Shown in pieces: positions 39,384 through 46,593 of a DNA stretch of 57,901 nucleotides (position 1 is the first letter of the stretch; every line of letters begins with the position of its first letter). The stretch spans positions 1 through 57,901 of the forward strand of contig JAXEEE010000039.1 of NCBI GenBank assembly GCA_034104265.1, written 5' to 3'. The notes under the pieces are model-generated. The model saw nothing but the letters and a program-made list of their open reading frames with translations, did no database searches and had not been told where the DNA came from. The stretch is from UBA11524 sp034104265. Its GTDB lineage: Bacteria > Bacillota > Clostridia > Christensenellales > Aristaeellaceae. Position numbers and translations under genes: made by a program.

Positions 39384-41939
39384 TTACCGGGCGGATTCCT
39401 CCCCGGCAAAGCGCAGCGCCACAGGGCCCATCAGGCCCGAGGGCAGCGGCTTGCCCTCACAGGCATTGGCCAGGGTATTGCAGACCTCCAGATGCAGGGC
39501 ATGGGTTCCGGCGGGAATCAGGTACTGATGGGGCGACCACATGCACATGCCGGCCTCCTGCCCGTCCAGGAACAGGCGGCTCATGGCATGGGTTTCGCCC
39601 AGGGTCAGCAGCGCCTCCCGGGGCAGGGACAGCTCGGTATCATAGGCGACCCAGCCGGAGTACAGGGCCATACCGGGCTGCTCCGTCCAGGAGGGCAGGC
39701 AGCCCGCGTCATCAGCGGTCAGGGTAAAGGACAGCGTATCCCCGGCCATGGGCGTGACGCGCCATGCCTGCCCGGCCAGCGGATGCTCCGCCGGGTACTC
39801 CACCCGGCCGAAGGGCGGCACGGCGGATTCGGCACAAGCCGGCTCTCCCGCCGGATCCACGCAGAGGATGAGGCTTGCGCGCCGGTGGAGCGACAGGGCG
39901 AACCGGCCCTCCCGATCGGCGACGGCCTGTTCCGTGCGGCCCGTCCAAGGATCCCACCATTCCGCCGCGCCCCGGGCAGCGGGGGTGATCATACAGCGGA
40001 TTTCCTCCTCGCCCTCATTGACCATCAGGAAGAACTCCAGGCCTTCCTTTCTGATCCAGCTCACCCTACACGAGGGGGCTTCGGGGGCTTCGCCCCATTT
40101 CCCGCGATTGAGTTGCGCGCCTTCGGTCATGCTGCATGCGCGTGCAGCTGTCCCGCTGCTTGTCCGCAGGGCACGGCGCGCAACGGGCGCGCCGCGCTGC
40201 GGGGTCACGGCGCGAATTCGGTCGCGCCGCGACGCGGAATCTGCCGCGCTCTCCGGGGGGACAGCGGTCCCCCCGAACCCCCGGGCGTCGGCAGCGGTGT
40301 CGTCCTTATCCGCCAGATACAGCCCTTCCTCGCCGATGGCCAGCAGGCAGGACTCAAGCCCCAGGGCCTTCCACACCGTTTCGTCCAGGGGTGTTTCCTC
40401 CGTGATCAGCACGTTATACCGCTGCTGACCCAGGCACAGCTGGCCGTCCTCCACACGGCAGGCGGGCAGATCCGTATCCAGCAGGTAGTTGAACTCGATT
40501 TGATGCTCATACAGCGGCACGCAGACCTCCCAGGGCAGGCGATCCTCCTCGCAGAGCACCGCCACCTCCGCCTGATTCACCCCGCCGGTCATCAGCCAGC
40601 TCATCCGCCGCATGTACCGGGCGATCTGCCCGTACCAGGGCCACCACAGGTTGTTCGGCCCCACGTCCGGCGGACGCTCCTCCCCCCGGTCGTCCCGCAG
40701 GGAGTAGAAGAACGCATGGGGGTAGAGCAGGTTCGTACCCCGGACGAACAGCCAGTCCATGTACCACTTCATGTCATCCATGGTGAAGGCCCACTGGATC
40801 CCCTCCGGCCCGCAGCAGCCGAAGCACTCATTGGCGTTGCGCGCCCGCCCGGCGTGACGCGCCGCGTCCGAGGCGCACTTGGCCAGCACGCTGTCCGGCC
40901 CGGTGACGCCCTGCCCCGGCCCCACAAACCGCCACACCACGTCCTGCCCCGGCAGCTGGAAGGCCCGCAGCAGCCCCATGTCCCAGCTTTTCGCCGGATG
41001 CCCGGTGAGCGCCACGCCGTGGGCTTCACACCAGTCCGCCAGCTGACCGTAGTAGGCCCCGTTCAGGCGGCGGTTCACCGCACGGCGGTAGCGGCGGCGG
41101 ATCTGCTCCGTCTCCGGGCCCGCGTCCAGCCACAGGGCGGGCAGGTCGGTGACCGCGCAGCCCTGGGCCAGGAAGTCCGCCAGGAACCCCGCCGTCCAGG
41201 CCATGCACCCCTTTTGCGCGTTGCGCCCGGTGATGTCCGGCTCGTCGGTGAACACGGCGATGACGGTCTTGCCGAAGTGCTCCTGCAGCGCGCGCCAGTA
41301 GACCTCGTGAGTCAGGCGGATGAAGGCCCGCACTGCCTCCGGGTTCAACAGGTCGGCGGAGAGTGGGGCGTCGGGCTCGCCGTCGTCCTCGTTCTCATGC
41401 ACGCCGCGGATGGTACCGCCGGAATACCCCTCCCGGAAGCACACAAGCACCCGCCCGTCCCCGGGGACGGGGTACACGCCCTCCGCCGGATGGACGGCCT
41501 CCGCGTCGGCCACATGGCCCTCCGCGACCCGGGCGGCGCACACGGCCACCATGTCCGCCCCGGCGGGGACGGCTTCCGCCGTGATCTCCATCCGCAGGCA
41601 GCGGGAGGCATAGGCAGGGTTCTCCCGCACCACCATCCCATGGGCGGAGCCGGAGGGGTACATGGCCTCGTCGTAGAGCACGACGCGCATGTTCAGCCTG
41701 GCGGCCTCCTCCACGGCGAAGCGCACGAAGCCCAGGTATTTCTCCGACATGTAGGGGATGCTCCGGGGCAGGCCCTTGCGGGGGTGGATGACGAACCCCG
41801 CCACGCCCTTGTCGTGAAAATCGTGGATCTGCCGGGCCAGCTCGGTTTCGGTCAGCTCGTCATTCCAGAACCAGAAGGGGATGGGCGTGTACTCGTCCCC
41901 CGGCTGCACAAAGGCCTGGTGCGCCTGGGCCATGCTCAT
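39384..41939 (-). CDS. GH106-like glycoside hydrolase carrying an in-frame repeat insertion
   Basis: An 851-residue protein. The N-terminus PIPFWFWNDELTETELARQI, then GVAGFVIHPRKGL, is the opening of the TIM-barrel catalytic domain of GH106 alpha-L-rhamnosidases and relatives. VVLYDEAMYPSGSAHG near 95 and AVFTDEPDITG near 225 supply candidate acidic residues. A beta-galactosidase-like jelly-roll closes the protein (YDTELSLPREALLTLGETHA ... FLDGQEAG). No signal peptide. About residues 550-623 (ARGFGGTAVPPESAADSASR to the PEAPS stretch) are foreign: they are encoded by a family B repeat between about 40068 and 40288, in frame. The start follows AAGGAGG. Family assignment is moderate; a rhamnosidase role in pectin breakdown is inferred. 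Confidence 0.8.
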   Translation of the reverse strand: MSMAQAHQAFVQPGDEYTPIPFWFWNDELTETELARQIHDFHDKGVAGFVIHPRKGLPRSIPYMSEKYLGFVRFAVEEAARLNMRVVLYDEAMYPSGSAHGMVVRENPAYASRCLRMEITAEAVPAGADMVAVCAARVAEGHVADAEAVHPAEGVYPVPGDGRVLVCFREGYSGGTIRGVHENEDDGEPDAPLSADLLNPEAVRAFIRLTHEVYWRALQEHFGKTVIAVFTDEPDITGRNAQKGCMAWTAGFLADFLAQGCAVTDLPALWLDAGPETEQIRRRYRRAVNRRLNGAYYGQLADWCEAHGVALTGHPAKSWDMGLLRAFQLPGQDVVWRFVGPGQGVTGPDSVLAKCASDAARHAGRARNANECFGCCGPEGIQWAFTMDDMKWYMDWLFVRGTNLLYPHAFFYSLRDDRGEERPPDVGPNNLWWPWYGQIARYMRRMSWLMTGGVNQAEVAVLCEEDRLPWEVCVPLYEHQIEFNYLLDTDLPACRVEDGQLCLGQQRYNVLITEETPLDETVWKALGLESCLLAIGEEGLYLADKDDTAADARGFGGTAVPPESAADSASRRDRIRAVTPQRGAPVARRALRTSSGTAARACSMTEGAQLNRGKWGEAPEAPSCRVSWIRKEGLEFFLMVNEGEEEIRCMITPAARGAAEWWDPWTGRTEQAVADREGRFALSLHRRASLILCVDPAGEPACAESAVPPFGRVEYPAEHPLAGQAWRVTPMAGDTLSFTLTADDAGCLPSWTEQPGMALYSGWVAYDTELSLPREALLTLGETHAMSRLFLDGQEAGMCMWSPHQYLIPAGTHALHLEVCNTLANACEGKPLPSGLMGPVALRFAGEESAR
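40068..40288 (+). repeat. Structured dispersed element, family B, copy 2, inside a gene
   Basis: It carries the GGGGC/GCCCC hairpin, the lead motif GCGATTGAGTTG...TTCGGTCATGCTG (40104-40144), the stems GGCGCGC/GCGCGCC and GGCGCG/CGCGCC flanking GCTGCGGGGTCAC, then GCGACGCG and a closing GGGGGG/CCCCCC hairpin with GAACCCCC. It adds roughly 73 codons to the antisense-oriented GH106-like gene without breaking the frame. Confidence 0.82.
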
Positions 41940-42057
41940 AGCGATTCCTCCTTGCGGATGGTGAAGTTGTTCCTTTGCTTCTACTTTTCGCCATGGCGAG
42001 GGGGATTCCCTTTCCTCTTTTGCGGCGCATGTATTTCGATATTTGTCTAATCGGTTA

Positions 42058-42086
42058 TTGACAATACATTTTGATTATAGTATGCT
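42058..42086 (+). promoter_or_regulatory. Promoter of the ArsR/DUF2087 operon
   Basis: TTGACA (42058-42063), 17-base spacer, TATGCT (42081-42086), about 40 bases before the first ATG. Confidence 0.75.
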
Positions 42087-42124
42087 GTTCCTGGGTAGGA
42101 GAAGATTGGAGGAGGAACATCAGC

Positions 42125-42481
42125 ATGAATGACGTGCGATATCAGCGGATGCAGGCATATTTCAGCCAGACGCAGGCGGCCTGCAAGGCCAGGGAAAACG
42201 CCCTGACCGCAGAGGGCCGGGCGGACGAGGCGGTGTTTGAGAAGATCCGGGGGAACGTGCTGTCCCTGAGCGAGGCGGTGCTGAAGGCCGCGATGCAGCA
42301 GGCGGATCCGGCGGGGTTCTTCCGCCAGCGGATGCAGCAGATTCCCTCCGCCTGGGCCCAGGCACGGGAGAAGGCCCTTGCCCACGGGGATGAGACCCGG
42401 GCGTACCTGGAGCAAATCAAGCTGGACATGGCGGAGGACGTCCGCCGGGCCTTCGAGCACATCCGGGAGGGAGAGGCATGA
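42125..42481 (+). CDS. Hypothetical helical protein, first gene of the ArsR operon
   Basis: A 118-residue, highly charged, probably all-helical cytosolic protein (MNDVRYQRMQAYFSQTQAA, later KIRGNVLSLSEAVLKAAM and YLEQIKLDMAEDVRRAF). No family is recognised. The start follows GGAGGAGG. Its last codon overlaps the ATG of the ArsR-type regulator by four bases (ATGA), so the two are translationally coupled and probably work together. Confidence 0.82.
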   Translation: MNDVRYQRMQAYFSQTQAACKARENALTAEGRADEAVFEKIRGNVLSLSEAVLKAAMQQADPAGFFRQRMQQIPSAWAQAREKALAHGDETRAYLEQIKLDMAEDVRRAFEHIREGEA

Positions 42482-43044
42482 CCGACGCGGAAGCGATTGC
42501 GCTGTTCAAGTGCCTGGCGGACAAGTCCCGCCTGCAGATTCTGAAATCCCTGGCGGCGGAGGACATGTACGTGGAGCGGCTGGCGGAGCGGCTGGGGCTC
42601 AGCGCGGCCACGGTGTCCTTCCACCTGAAGAAGCTGGCGGAGGTTGGCGCGGTGACCTCCTGCAAGACGCAGTACTACACCATGTACGCCCTGCGGGCCG
42701 AAACCTTCAGCGCGCGGATCATCGACATTCTCCGGGAGGAATCGGAGGAGGCGGACGCCCAGGCCCAGCGGGACGCGGCCTACCGGCAGAAGACCATCGA
42801 CGCCTTCTTCGAGTACGGGAAGCTGAAATCCATCCCCGCCCAGCGCAAGAAGAAGCGGATCATCCTGGAGGAGATCGTCAAGGCCTTCGAGCCGGGGAGA
42901 ATCTACCCCGAGCGGGAGGTCAACCTGATGATTGCCGATGTGCACGACGACTTCTGCACCATCCGCCGGGACATGATTTCCGAGGGGCTGATGGCGCGGG
43001 ATCAGCGGGGCTACTGGCGGACGGAGGAGGCTGAGGCCAAATGA
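42478..43044 (+). CDS. ArsR-type HTH regulator with DUF2087 domain
   Basis: A 188-residue protein. Residues 1-80 form a winged helix of the ArsR type (FKCLADKSRLQILKSLAAED, then LSAATVSFHLKKLAEVGAV as recognition helix). Residues 115-185 match DUF2087 (IPAQRKKKRIILEEIVKAF, YPEREVNLMIADVHDDFCTI), a small domain found alone or fused to HTH modules. No metal-binding cysteines typical of metal sensors are seen in the helix. It overlaps both neighbours by ATGA, forming a tight three-gene operon; autoregulation is likely. Confidence 0.9.
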   Translation: MTDAEAIALFKCLADKSRLQILKSLAAEDMYVERLAERLGLSAATVSFHLKKLAEVGAVTSCKTQYYTMYALRAETFSARIIDILREESEEADAQAQRDAAYRQKTIDAFFEYGKLKSIPAQRKKKRIILEEIVKAFEPGRIYPEREVNLMIADVHDDFCTIRRDMISEGLMARDQRGYWRTEEAEAK

Positions 43045-43334
43045 CGCAGGACATGCTGCGGGGCTTTCTGGACGCGGAGGGCCGGGTGACGCATTTTCCC
43101 GCCCGGCGGAAGAAGCAGCTGGCGGTGCTGCAGTATCTGGCGGGGAAATTCGCGCCGGGCCGGGTTTACACGGAGCGGGAGGTCAACGAGGTGCTGCTGG
43201 CCTGGCACACCTTCCGCAACCCGGCGACGCTGCGGCGGGAGCTGTACGATTTTCACTTTCTGAACCGCACCCCGGACGGCCGCACCTACGAGCTTGCCGA
43301 TCCCCAGCCCACGCCGGAGGAGCTGGGTCTGTAA
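43041..43334 (+). CDS. Stand-alone DUF2087 protein
   Basis: A 97-residue protein consisting of one DUF2087 domain: FPARRKKQLAVLQYLAGKF, then YTEREVNEVLLAWHTFRNPA and LRRELYDFHFLNRTPDGRTY. It is clearly paralogous to the C-terminal half of the regulator encoded just upstream, with which it overlaps by four bases. It may bind or antagonise that regulator. A strong terminator hairpin follows at 43450. Confidence 0.9.
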   Translation: MTQDMLRGFLDAEGRVTHFPARRKKQLAVLQYLAGKFAPGRVYTEREVNEVLLAWHTFRNPATLRRELYDFHFLNRTPDGRTYELADPQPTPEELGL

Positions 43335-43690
43335 GGTCCGCGCCCCGGGGGGTGTCGGGGGGCCTGTGTCCCCCTGGCCCGGGGGTTCGGGGGCCAATGG
43401 CCCCCGGTCAAGGGGGTTCGGGGGGCTGACAGCCCCCCGGGGAGCGCGACAAAAGCCTCCTGCCGAAGGGCAGGAGGCTTTTGGGCATGTTACGCGTCGC
43501 GGCGCACCCTTTGTGCGCCGTGACCCCGCAGCCCGGCGCGCCCGTCGCGCGCCGGGCCTCGCAGTCAAGCAGCGGGACACTTTCACGCGTGTTCAGTATG
43601 AACGGAGTCGCTCAACCCAATCGCGCGTAAAAGGGGCGAAGCCCCCACGCGTGTTCAGCATGACCGAAGGGGTTCAAGCTGGTGCGCGCG
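43335..43690 (-). repeat. Structured dispersed element, family B, copy 3
   Basis: Read on the minus strand it has two lead motifs (about 43690-43646 and 43625-43583), stems GGCGCGC/GCGCGCC and GGCGCAC/GTGCGCC around GCTGCGGGGTCAC, GCGACGCG, and several C/G-run hairpins ending in GAACCCCC. The second stem differs from the other copies by paired changes. A terminator hairpin (43450-43483) is embedded in it. There is no gene in this gap. Confidence 0.8.
43450..43483 (+). terminator. Terminator of the ArsR/DUF2087 operon
   Basis: A perfect 15-bp stem, CAAAAGCCTCCTGCC (43450-43464) with GGCAGGAGGCTTTTG (43469-43483), loop GAAG. T-runs exist on both strands, so it may also stop transcription from the isomerase gene. 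Confidence 0.8.
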
Positions 43691-43705
43691 AAAAGGGGCG
43701 AAGCC

Positions 43706-45193
43706 TCACGCCCAGGGGTTTTCGGTGGGATAGGGCAGGGACGCGGGCTGGTTGTAGGCAATGTCCTTCACACCCAGATACTTGAAGACCTCGAAGAGCG
43801 CCTTCGCGCAGTGGGCGAACGCCACAGCGCCGTGGTGCGGATAGCGCTTCTGCACCAGCACGTGACGGTAGAAGCGGCCCATGTCCTTGATGGCGAACAC
43901 GCCGATGCCGCCGAAGGAGCGGGTGGGCACGTCCAGCACCTCGCCCTGGGCGATGTAGGAGCGCACAACGCCCTCGCTGTCGCACTGCAGGCGGTAGAAG
44001 GTGATGGGGCTGGCCGCAATGTCGCCCTCCAGGGTGCCGCGGGTGAAGTCAGGCTCGCTGCCTTCCGGCTCCAGCAGACGGTGCTGGATCAGCTGATACT
44101 TCACAGCGCGATCGGCGCACATCTTGCAGGAGGGGGTGTTGCCGCAGTGGAAGCCCATGAAGGTGTCGGTCAGGCTGTAGTCAAACTTGCCCTTGATGTC
44201 CTCGTCGTAGATGTACTGGGGCACGGAGTTGTTGATGTCCAGCAGGGTGACAGCGTCGCCGGTGATGCAGGCGCCGATGTACTCGCTCAGCGCGCCGTAG
44301 ATGTCCACCTCGCAGGAGACCGGGATGCCGCGGGCGGCCAGGCGGGAGTTCACATAGCAGGGCTCAAAGCCGAACTGGGAGGGGAAGGCGGGCCAGCACT
44401 TGTCGGCAAAGGCCACGTACTTCCGGGCGCCCTTGTGGTTCTCGGCCCAGTCCAGCAGGGTCAGCTCAAACTGCGCCATGCGCTCGCTCAGCTCGGGATA
44501 GAAGCGGCCTTCGCCCATCTCGGCGGCCATGTCGGCGCACACTTCGGGGATGCGGGGATCGTTCGCGTGCTCCCTGTAGGAGACCAGCAGATCCAGCTCG
44601 GAGTTCTCCTCGATTTCCACGCCCAGCTCGTACAGGCCCTTGATGGGGGCGTTGCAGGCGAAGAAGTCCTGGGGACGGGGGCCGAAGGTGATGATCTTCA
44701 GGTTCTGCACGCCGATGATGGCCCGGGCAATCGGGATGAACTCGGCGATCTTGTCGGTCAGCTCGTCAGCGGTGCCCACGGGATACTCGGGGATGTAGCC
44801 GCGCAGGTGGCGCATGCCCAGGTTGTAGGAGCAGTTCAGCATGCCGCAGTAGGCGTCGCCGCGGCCGTTGATCATGTCGCCGTCGCCCTCGGCCGCCGCC
44901 ACAAACATGCAGGGGCCGTCAAAGTTCTTGGCGATCAGGGTCTCGGGGGTCTCGGGGCCGAAGTTGCCCAGGAACACCACGCAGGCATTGCACTCGTTGG
45001 CCTTGAGCTCTTCCACGGCCTTGAGCATGTCCTTCTCGTTCTCCACGGTGGTCTTGATCTCCACCACGTTCAGCTCACGCTGGCCACACTTGGCGGCGAT
45101 GGCCGCGCGGCGCTTTTCGCTCAGCTGAATGGGGAAGCAGTCGCGGGACACGGCCACCAGGCCCAGCTTGACGACAGGGATGTTCTGCATCAT
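43706..45193 (-). CDS. L-fucose/L-arabinose isomerase-like sugar isomerase
   Basis: A 495-residue protein of the fucose/arabinose isomerase superfamily: N-terminal Rossmann-type part (VVKLGLVAVSRDCFPI, VVFLGNFGPETPETLIA), a middle domain with ITFGPRPQDFFACN and SELDLLVSYREHANDPRIPE, and a C-terminal domain with CWPAFPSQFG, ISCEVD-type acidic metal ligands (PVSCEVDIYGALSEYIG) and GFHCGNTPSCKM. Such enzymes interconvert aldoses and ketoses using a metal ion. The neighbouring FGGY kinase and GH3 enzyme point to pentose or deoxyhexose use. The start follows AAAGGAG; a perfect operator-like palindrome lies 33 bases upstream. Confidence 0.88.
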   Translation of the reverse strand: MMQNIPVVKLGLVAVSRDCFPIQLSEKRRAAIAAKCGQRELNVVEIKTTVENEKDMLKAVEELKANECNACVVFLGNFGPETPETLIAKNFDGPCMFVAAAEGDGDMINGRGDAYCGMLNCSYNLGMRHLRGYIPEYPVGTADELTDKIAEFIPIARAIIGVQNLKIITFGPRPQDFFACNAPIKGLYELGVEIEENSELDLLVSYREHANDPRIPEVCADMAAEMGEGRFYPELSERMAQFELTLLDWAENHKGARKYVAFADKCWPAFPSQFGFEPCYVNSRLAARGIPVSCEVDIYGALSEYIGACITGDAVTLLDINNSVPQYIYDEDIKGKFDYSLTDTFMGFHCGNTPSCKMCADRAVKYQLIQHRLLEPEGSEPDFTRGTLEGDIAASPITFYRLQCDSEGVVRSYIAQGEVLDVPTRSFGGIGVFAIKDMGRFYRHVLVQKRYPHHGAVAFAHCAKALFEVFKYLGVKDIAYNQPASLPYPTENPWA

Positions 45194-45225
45194 GGGAAAT
45201 CCTCTCCTTTGCAAATGTATAGTCA

Positions 45226-45239
45226 ATGGTACTTACCAT
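45226..45239 (-). promoter_or_regulatory. Operator-like palindrome at the isomerase promoter
   Basis: ATGGTA-CT-TACCAT is a perfect 6+6 inverted repeat located 33 bases upstream of the isomerase start, adjoining a possible TATACA -10 on the minus strand (45222-45217). A repressor or activator site is inferred. Confidence 0.45.
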
Positions 45240-45269
45240 GGGGAAACAGAATAGTACCCCTCCAAGGGA

Positions 45270-45423
45270 ACGCGCCAGCGGAAAAGGGTCAAGGGGCGAT
45301 GCCCCTTGCGGGGGGGCAGGGGCGGCGTTCGCCCCGGCGCAGGTCTGGGCGGCAGCCCAGCGTCCCCCCTTCCATCAAAACCGGAGTTTCCGGGCGGGAT
45401 GCCCTGCATCCCGCGATGGAAAC
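45270..45423 (+). repeat. Four-hairpin structured element (family P), copy 4
   Basis: AAGGGGC/GCCCCTT (45291-45307), a GCAGGGGC/GCCCCGGC stem, CTGGGC/GCCCAG (45345-45360), then GTTTCC/GGAAAC (45386-45391 / 45418-45423) around GCGGGATGC/GCATCCCGC. The A-rich linker is shortened and replaced by a C-rich one. Confidence 0.83.
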
Positions 45424-45441
45424 GGCAGGATCGCACAAGCT

Positions 45442-45868
45442 GCATCGCAGCGACCTTATCCGGCGGGCCGTGCAGGATGCCGGGGGAACAACCTCATCCG
45501 ACCTCGCTGCGCTCGGCCACCTTCCCCAGAGGGGAAGGCTGCATGCCGCGCTGCAGTCCGCCCGCGATGGAAACGGCACCTTCGCGCAAGCAGCATCGCA
45601 GCGACCTCATCCGGCGGGTCATGCGGGATGCCGGGGGAACGACCTCATCCGACCTCGCTGCCGCTCGGCCACCTTCCCCAGAGGGGAAGGCTGCGTGCCG
45701 CGCTGCAATTCGCCCGCATGGGTGACGGCAGGGGGCGCAAGCAGAATCGCAGCGACCTTATCCGGCGGGCCATGCAGGATGCCGGGGGAACGGCCTCATC
45801 CGACCTCGCTGCTGCTCGGCCACCTTCCCCAGAGGGGAAGGCTGCATGCCGCGCTGCAGTCCGCCCCG
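45442..45868. repeat. Tandem array of a 151-bp unit, 2.8 copies
   Basis: Units begin at 45442, 45593 and 45744 (exact 151-base steps). Each contains ATCGCAGCGACC, a GATGCCGGGGGAAC segment, CCTCATCCGACCTCGCTG and the hairpin CACCTTCCCC-AGA-GGGGAAGG. It separates the DUF4867 gene from the isomerase gene. It is not a CRISPR array: the whole period is conserved and no spacers exist. Confidence 0.9.
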
Positions 45869-45876
45869 GCGCCGCC

Positions 45877-46509
45877 TTACAGCTCCGCCGCGATGTCGAT
45901 GTTCACGCCGTCCAGCGCCACCACCGCGCCCTGCGCAGCCTCAGCGCTCTCCGCGTGGGCCAGCAGCCACTTGTTCCGCGCCCAGAGCATGCGGTCCATC
46001 ACGTTCGCGCCGCCCTCGGGCCGGTAGTCGGTGTTGGTGTTCTCGGGCAGGGCCACCATCACCCGGAAGCCCTTGGCGGGATCCGTGTGGCAGGGGGCGT
46101 AGTGCAGGCTGGTGGCGTACACCTCAATCAGCACGCCCGCGGGGCAGCGGAAGGCCTTCACCGTGGCCGTGTCCAGCCTGCCGTCCACGATGTCGCCCTG
46201 CAGGCCCAGCAGCAGAATGAAATCCTCCGTGCCCAGGTTGAACTCGCTGTCGCGGTGGAACTCCAGGCAGTTCAGCTTCGTGTTGTGACCGTTGCACCAG
46301 CCCAGCTGGAAGGGCATGCCGCCGTAGAGGGCCTCGCCGATGGCCTGGGCCTCGGGAGCAGCATGGAGCAGGGGCTCACGGGGAACGTACACCACGCCGT
46401 CGGTCAGCGGGGTCTGGGCCAGCGCATCCAGCAGGCCCTTCACGGGATAACCCTCCACCACCCGGCCATAGGCCCGGAATTCGGGGGAGAATACGGACAG
46501 AATCTCCAT
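45877..46509 (-). CDS. DUF4867 family protein
   Basis: A 210-residue cytosolic protein matching DUF4867: FQLGWCNGHNTKLNCLEFHR near residue 70, FILLLGLQGDIVDG near 100, AGVLIEVYATSLHYAPCHTD near 125. The conserved His, Glu and Cys residues on beta strands suggest a cupin-like metal-binding fold, so an isomerase or epimerase role on sugars is plausible but unproven. The ATG at 46509 is chosen over a GTG nine bases earlier because AAGGAGG is correctly spaced for it. It lies between an FGGY kinase and an isomerase. Confidence 0.85.
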   Translation of the reverse strand: MEILSVFSPEFRAYGRVVEGYPVKGLLDALAQTPLTDGVVYVPREPLLHAAPEAQAIGEALYGGMPFQLGWCNGHNTKLNCLEFHRDSEFNLGTEDFILLLGLQGDIVDGRLDTATVKAFRCPAGVLIEVYATSLHYAPCHTDPAKGFRVMVALPENTNTDYRPEGGANVMDRMLWARNKWLLAHAESAEAAQGAVVALDGVNIDIAAEL

Positions 46510-46593
46510 GGGATTCACGCCTCCTTGTGTGTCTCAGGGGGATATGCGCCCGCCGATGCGGCCTCATCCGCACCGGCAGGAAAAATCTGCTGA

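Noticed and set aside
45442..45868. CRISPR-like array
   Set aside because: The full 151-bp period is conserved with no unique spacers, and no cas genes are near.
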